Shown here: positions 26,589 to 31,363 of the stretch, one piece after another
Layout of the letters: the number at the start of each line of letters is the position of its first letter
Numbering within the stretch: the first letter of the stretch is position 1
Assembly: GCA_001839685.1 (NCBI GenBank)
Contig: MLAK01001010.1
Location: 8,175 to 39,537 of the forward strand
DNA from: Tritrichomonas foetus
Taxonomy: Eukaryota > Parabasalia > Tritrichomonadida > Tritrichomonadidae
Length of the DNA stretch: 31,363 bases
Direction: 5' to 3'
Made by a program: the position numbers and the translations under genes
The notes under the pieces: generated by a model
The model's database searches: none
Seen by the model: the letters and a program-made list of their open reading frames with translations, nothing else
What the model was told of the DNA's origin: nothing

Positions 26589-28106
26589 ATGAACTTTTTG
26601 AAACTGACTTCAGTTCATAAAAGTTCTAAATATCCAGAATTCTATCCAGACATATGCTATACGGGTAATAATGAGTCTTTCAAAGAACTCTACCAACAGA
26701 ATTCCAACGTCAAGCTCCTGTCTGTAGATATTTTTGATTATGATTTTCGGGCTGCACAGGATCCGCAATTTATTTCAATTTGTTCTGAATCATTTTTATT
26801 TCTAACAAATGATAGTAATTTTGATTTGGATTTTTTAAAAGATAATTTCACCATCATTCCATGTAATAGGAAAACCGAAAAATTGCTGAATATAGAGCAC
26901 CCTCGAATCAGAAATATAGAAAATGATATTGAAAATAATTTAAATTTATTCATTCGAAATTTTGAAGCTTTTCAATTATGTGCTAATTCAATATATACAT
27001 TCTACATACAAAGGCACTATTATTCAGATGATTATTTCTCACACCCACAAGATTTTTATTCATTTTTTGAAGAAAGAATTGAAGCAACAATTTTTCATCC
27101 TAATTATGAAAGAAATATTTCAAATTCTGAAAGAAATACTTCTGATGATTTTTCTTCTCTATATAGTGATTTAATTGGTTATTATAATAAACCAGAAATT
27201 GAATATGAATTAATAAAATTTGATAGGAAAGATTTTATTTTCTTGAAAAAATTGAACGAAGGTGGTTTTGCAAGTGTAAATTTATGTTTTCATAGGCCAA
27301 GTGGATTAATTTTTGCTGTGAAAAATTTTTTTGGATCAAATAAATCAAGTGTTAAACAATATAAACGAGAATTAAAGTTTTTTACATCACATAGACATCC
27401 TTTTATTGTTCGATGTTTTGGATTCATTGATGGAGAAGAAAGTCTAGTTCTTGAATTTCTCAGCAATGGCGACTTAAATCACTATATGGAATCAAATAGT
27501 GATGATAATTATACTTTGAGACTTAGTCCAACACAGAAAACGATAATTTTGATTAGGACTTTGTATGCAATAGATTTTTTGCATTCTAGAGGTTTTATTC
27601 ATCGTGATATAAAAGGTGAAAATATTGTCATCGATAGGAATGGAAACTCTTTGTTGATTGATATGAACATTGTAATTTCTTATTTAGATAAAATATATTA
27701 TTCCAATTATGACACAAAGTATTCATCACCTGAAATGAAAAACACAATTGAATACTCCTTCCAAAAAGATATTTATTCATTTGGTCTTTTAATTTTCGAA
27801 TTAGGGACCTTTAACTTATCATCAATCCAAGAAAATGAAACAAAATCCCTTTTAGAATCAGACTTTGGAGATATTTATAAAATTTATGATTTTTGTACAC
27901 AAGAAATATCTAATAAAAATTTCTTCTTTAGAATAAATTCCACTGCAGTTTTATGGAATATTAAATCAGATCAAAGTTATTTTAAAGGCTCAGATTATGA
28001 ATTTGTTAACAAATGTTTTAAAGAATATGATGAATTAATTACAAAAAATGAACATTTATCAATTGAATGGTATCAACGACCAGATATTTATTTATTATTA
28101 GCATGA
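26589..28106 (+). CDS. TKL-like protein kinase, 5' part of a gene broken by in-frame TGA
   Basis: The first 505 codons encode an N-terminal region of about 210 residues without known domain and a kinase domain (about 215-500). The Gly loop (LNEGGFASVNL), VAIK lysine (FAVKNF), HRDIKGEN catalytic loop and SPE motif are present. The DFG motif reads DMN (LLIDMN): the metal-binding Asp is kept but Phe and Gly are lost, so activity may be reduced or atypical. The domain closes with WYQRPDIYLLLA (the conserved RP of subdomain XI), immediately followed by TGA. The frame after this TGA stays open to 29303 and carries the C-terminal TPR part, so this is probably the N-terminal half of a 904-residue family protein. 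An Initiator lies 11 nt upstream of the ATG. Confidence 0.82.
   Translation: MNFLKLTSVHKSSKYPEFYPDICYTGNNESFKELYQQNSNVKLLSVDIFDYDFRAAQDPQFISICSESFLFLTNDSNFDLDFLKDNFTIIPCNRKTEKLLNIEHPRIRNIENDIENNLNLFIRNFEAFQLCANSIYTFYIQRHYYSDDYFSHPQDFYSFFEERIEATIFHPNYERNISNSERNTSDDFSSLYSDLIGYYNKPEIEYELIKFDRKDFIFLKKLNEGGFASVNLCFHRPSGLIFAVKNFFGSNKSSVKQYKRELKFFTSHRHPFIVRCFGFIDGEESLVLEFLSNGDLNHYMESNSDDNYTLRLSPTQKTIILIRTLYAIDFLHSRGFIHRDIKGENIVIDRNGNSLLIDMNIVISYLDKIYYSNYDTKYSSPEMKNTIEYSFQKDIYSFGLLIFELGTFNLSSIQENETKSLLESDFGDIYKIYDFCTQEISNKNFFFRINSTAVLWNIKSDQSYFKGSDYEFVNKCFKEYDELITKNEHLSIEWYQRPDIYLLLA
28104..28106 (+). other. In-frame TGA separating kinase and TPR parts
   Basis: This is the only stop between 26589 and 29301 in the frame. 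Codons on both sides read as continuous protein (YLLLA, stop, INKKGKLKQILVECS). TGA ends other genes here (MATE, BET), so reassignment is unlikely; nonsense mutation, sequencing error or readthrough remain. Confidence 0.8.
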
Positions 28107-29303
28107 ATTAATAAAAAAGGAAAGTTAAAGCAAATTTTAGTTGAATGTAGTGTAAATTCAAATCTTTGCATACCAATTGATGAGTTAATAGCAATTTTCG
28201 TATATTCACAACTGTCAATTTTTTATGATATAAAAGATGATACTGAATCGATTGAGGAAACTGTTAATAATATAATAAATCGAATCCATCATATTAAATA
28301 TTATTCAAAACCCGAATTTTCGAAATTTCAAAAATTATTCACTTTTAGATGGATCAGTGAATTCATTATTCATTCAGATCGAATGAAACCAAGTAGATCT
28401 TTTGGTGGAATTGTTGACACTTATCAAAAATATCATGCCATTTTACAGCAAGGATTAGCATACAAATTCGGATCAAATACGTTAGGAATTGCTGAAGTAA
28501 ATCGTGCAACATTGTTTGTATTTACGTTATGGAATCAAATCAAAGCTGTAAAAAGAAAAAATAGTTGGAGAAATTATTCAAATATATTTTCACTTTTTCA
28601 AGTTCTTGAGAACAATTTAGAAACTTTATTTGATCTATTTTACGCTTTAAATAATAACATAGATAATGTGAAATTGCTGAATCCTTCGTTTTATAAGAGT
28701 GTTATCTTGTTATTATCCCTTGTTAAATCACTGAGAAAGAAAACTATTAACAAAAATGATTTCCCAAATGATGATTCAAATAAACAAAATAAAGAAGAAT
28801 ACAATCAAGAAGGATATAATCAAGAAGAATACAATCAAGACGAATGCAATCAGGAAGAATACAATCAAGACGAATATAATTATTGGAATAGAAATTCACA
28901 CAAGAATCAGTTTTCACAAGACTTTTTCAGTGAGTTAAAAGAATTGAATGATGTAAATTCTCTAACATTTACTGGTATTATATATGAAAGGGATGGAAAA
29001 ATTGAAGAGGCTATTGATTGTTATAATCGTGCAATAAAATTAAAACAGAAACTTGGAAACAATACAAATGATGATGATTATGAAGCTAAAGTGCGTTTAT
29101 TGAACATTTTAACTATGAGAAAAGAATTTGACAAAATAGAAATTAAGGAAATTCAATTTTTTGAAGAAATTTATACAAAATTTAAAGAAGTAAAACATCC
29201 TGAAGCAATGGGCGATCAAATCTCTTCAATGAAAAACTTTAATTTGCCAATAATAGAGAATATTTTGAATGAATTTGAGTTCCATTTAGGTTTTAATGAA
29301 TAA
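28107..29303 (+). pseudogene. TPR-containing 3' part of the interrupted kinase gene
   Basis: The frame continues after the TGA at 28104-28106 without any further stop for 398 codons; the first ATG is at 28383. The segment 28107-28382 reads as ordinary helical protein (IPIDELIAIFVYSQLSIFYD, FRWISEFIIHSDR), which shows that it was translated as part of the upstream gene. A helical region (to about 28750) is followed by six tandem EYNQE-like pentapeptides (28795-28880) and a good TPR unit (LTFTGIIYERDGKIEEAIDC, YNRAIKLKQKL). Trichomonad TKL-like kinases often have such TPR or Sel1-type C-terminal repeats. If not read through, it could in principle be a separate 306-residue product from 28383, but no promoter signal is evident. 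The stop is TAA. Confidence 0.7.
28795..28880 (+). repeat. 15-bp coding repeat (EYNQE)n
   Basis: About six copies of a 15-bp unit resembling GAATACAATCAAGAA encode EYNQE with variants (GYNQE, ECNQE, EYNQD). It is an in-frame expansion-prone linker between the helical part and the TPR. Confidence 0.85.
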
Positions 29304-29629
29304 TTTTATCTTCGAATGATTATATTGATTCAATAAAATATCATGATACAAATACTTTCCCTTTCATTTATAATAAAGTATTTACAAAATTATTATAATA
29401 TACTTTTTAAGATTATATTACTGATATCAATTAAATGAAAAAATTGGATAGTAATCTATTTCTATCGAAATATTCATAGAATTCCGATTGAAATACTATT
29501 CTCTTGATTAGAATATCATAATTTCTTGAAAATAGTTGTAGAAGAATGTTGGTTTTTCTTCATCGATATTCATACAATGAAACTGTGCTCATGAAATAAA
29601 GTTTTAATTTTTCAAACATCTAATATTAT
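29304..29629. other. Convergent AT-rich intergenic region
   Basis: I see no gene, repeat or RNA here. It presumably contains the two 3' ends. Confidence 0.5.
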
Positions 29630-30937
29630 TTATAACATTGAGTCTAATATTTTGCCGTATATTTCTATTGCTGATAAAACCATGAAGTTTAATCCTGCCC
29701 AATTCTTTCCAACTTGTTGTATTCTAATTCTCTTACATTGAATTGGATCACGAATTCGAAATGTTGCTGAAACCATAGATCCTTTCATATCTTCAACATC
29801 GTTTTGTTCATCAAGAACATATCGCTTATCATCAAAGTCATATCCATAAACTATCCAACTTCGAATATGAGACCAATTTTCTTCACCCAATTTAGATGTT
29901 CTCAACGAATATCCAATTGGAAGAACGAGAAAATCAGAAAATTCAAATTCAATCCATGGGTTTTCAGTATCTTTCGAATAAAAATAATTTGATCGATGAA
30001 AATCTAAAACATTACAAGGAGGAGATGCAAAACTATATCCAGACGAGGTAGTTTTAACAACCCCAAGATCATCAAGATTACCTTGATATTGATTGGACAA
30101 TTTGTCAAAAATACCATGCCATTCTGATATTTCTTTCTTTAAAGCTGGTGAAGAAAAGATCGAGTCTCGGTCTCCTGATAAAATCAAGAAATCAGATCCT
30201 GTTTCTTCTTCTGGTATTTTAACATCACATAGAAGTCTGCATTTAATTGCATTCCATATGCCAATGTTCATTTTTTCAAATGAATACAGTGATAAAAACG
30301 ATCTGACTGATTCAATTGACAAATTTCTGAAATCAACAAACTCAAAAAGAGATGAGAACGATTCATCTTTCGATGCAAGATGACATACAAAATTAAAAAC
30401 TGCTTCCTCATCTTCAATAAAAAGTGAAGGAGAAGATAAAATTGATTGGATTTCTGGAAAATCTAACTTTTCCAGTTCTTCATGATGGAAATCATCAAAA
30501 TTCTCAGCAATAAAACTTATTTCTTTATCAATTGGTAAAGAAGATGATGCTCTTTGTAATAAAATTGAAATTGCATTCGTTTGATTTAATTGGTCTTCAT
30601 CTTCCACTAATTTTGAAAGAACTGAATGATTTCCTAGTGCTGCAAAAAATTGAATTAAATGAATTCTTGTTTTTTCATCTAGTTCTAACTTTTCACCTTC
30701 ACCTAAAGCAATAACATATTTAAATTCATTAACATCAAATTCACATTGTTCACATACAGAATATGAAGATATTGTTGAATCTGTTAATCTTTGATTTGAT
30801 ACATTTGGAGAAAGATAATCTGCAATTAATTTATTACAGGAAAATTCTCTACCAGCCACAATAAATGTGAAATCACGTTCATGACAATCAAAATGAATAT
30901 TTCGCCATCCCTGTGAAGAGAGCTTAAAAGGCTTCAT
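29630..30937 (-). CDS. BTB-like/BACK protein with C-terminal discoidin (F5/8C-like) domain
   Basis: The 435-residue product from the ATG at 30937 (MKPFKLSSQGWRNIHF) belongs to a large trichomonad family. The N-terminus (about 1-110) is BTB/POZ-like (FTFIVAGREFSCNKLIADYL). A helical middle (about 110-240) resembles BACK. The C-terminus (about 300-430) is a discoidin-type beta-sandwich: NPWIEFEFSDF, LPIGYSLRTS, then IRSWIVYGYDFDDKRYVLDE and CKRIRIQQVGKNWAGLNFM, ending in IEIYG. BTB proteins often recruit targets to Cul3 ligases; that role here is inferred. The frame extends to an ATG at 31081 (48 more codons), but that extension is low-complexity and family-atypical. A minus-strand TCATT at 30976-30980 lies 41 nt before the preferred ATG. 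The stop is TAA followed by A. Confidence 0.83.
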   Translation of the reverse strand: MKPFKLSSQGWRNIHFDCHERDFTFIVAGREFSCNKLIADYLSPNVSNQRLTDSTISSYSVCEQCEFDVNEFKYVIALGEGEKLELDEKTRIHLIQFFAALGNHSVLSKLVEDEDQLNQTNAISILLQRASSSLPIDKEISFIAENFDDFHHEELEKLDFPEIQSILSSPSLFIEDEEAVFNFVCHLASKDESFSSLFEFVDFRNLSIESVRSFLSLYSFEKMNIGIWNAIKCRLLCDVKIPEEETGSDFLILSGDRDSIFSSPALKKEISEWHGIFDKLSNQYQGNLDDLGVVKTTSSGYSFASPPCNVLDFHRSNYFYSKDTENPWIEFEFSDFLVLPIGYSLRTSKLGEENWSHIRSWIVYGYDFDDKRYVLDEQNDVEDMKGSMVSATFRIRDPIQCKRIRIQQVGKNWAGLNFMVLSAIEIYGKILDSML

Positions 30938-31081
30938 TTTATCGGTTTGATAGATTTTTACAAATTTGTACGTTAAATGATAATTTATCAGAATTTCTTT
31001 TTTGACATTTCTGTCATTTATCAAAAAGTTAATAATTTTGCTTTGACATGAAAACTTAAGTTTATTTACTTCGTTAACCAT

Positions 31082-31363
31082 AATTTATTCTCCAAAAAAT
31101 TTGTTTATAGTGTCGTGAAAGATCTTTTATAATAGTAAATTTTGTGATTTTTCATGCTGGGTTTCCTGTATTATTCCAAGGATGAAAGAGAAAATTAAAC
31201 TGGTTCCAAAAAATGTAAAGTACGATAAACACAAAAAGTTATTATTTTCATTCAATAATTCTTTTGGACCAGTTGGCAAAAGTATATATTATGTTTGAGT
31301 CATAACATAACCCTATAAATATCCAGAAATGAAACCAACGAATGAAAAAATTATTCTATTCAT
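31082..31363. other. Right-end intergenic sequence
   Basis: AT-rich DNA upstream of the BTB-like gene, reaching the end of the window. I see no feature in it. Confidence 0.5.

Noticed and set aside
28104..28106. Selenocysteine codon or reassigned UGA
   Set aside because: No reason for Sec in a kinase-TPR linker and no SECIS was identified; TGA terminates the MATE and BET genes normally.

Overview
The window looks like draft nuclear DNA of a parabasalid protist (trichomonad), most likely Tritrichomonas or a close relative. Reasons: AT-rich spacers; long genes with no canonical introns visible; TCATT Initiator-like elements 11-18 nt before several start codons; stop codons often followed by A (TAAA, as in the trichomonad poly(A) signal); and protein families expanded in trichomonads (degenerate ankyrin proteins, BTB-like/discoidin proteins, TKL-like kinases, RhoGEF-Kelch proteins, MATE transporters). 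The species is inferred, not proven. TAA, TAG and TGA all end apparently intact genes, so the standard code applies.

Layout, left part (+ strand): RhoGEF-Kelch protein (1077-4760); RCC1-coiled-coil-kinase (5166-7400); EF-hand protein ending in a CaaX box (8941-9489); MATE transporter (10788-12260); ankyrin gene broken by two insertions of about 20 nt (13625-15580). Middle: a divergent pair, the TREX-2 subunit PCID2/Thp1 (-, 15915-17060) and the axonemal protein CFAP77 (+, 17647-18342). These are followed by a 12-bp minisatellite containing a 330-bp assembly gap, decayed minus-strand coding remnants, and a coiled-coil gene resembling the kinetochore protein Nnf1/PMF1 (20117-20593). Right part: a 20-bp minisatellite; a single-bromodomain BET protein (-); an RBM26/27-like RRM protein (-); a GNAT acetyltransferase (+); a Nudix hydrolase of bacterial type (-); a kinase-TPR gene split by one in-frame TGA (26589-29303, +); and a BTB-like/BACK/discoidin protein (-).

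There is no operon and no mobile element with recognisable genes. The neighbours do not form one pathway. Several are core nuclear genes (PCID2, RBM26/27-like, BET, possible Nnf1) and others are signalling or cytoskeletal (RhoGEF, kinases, EF-hand, CFAP77).

The most interesting observations are: (1) two near-AT-only insertions of 20 and 19 nt in the ankyrin gene, each starting GTTT and ending AT at a codon boundary, in the same loop of two repeats, whose exact removal restores the reading frame and the ~33-residue repeat spacing; (2) a lone in-frame TGA between the kinase and TPR parts of one gene; (3) paired AAGGTCAAA motifs 11-12 bp apart at similar distances upstream of three genes; and (4) a 5'-to-3' fall in GC content inside genes on both strands.
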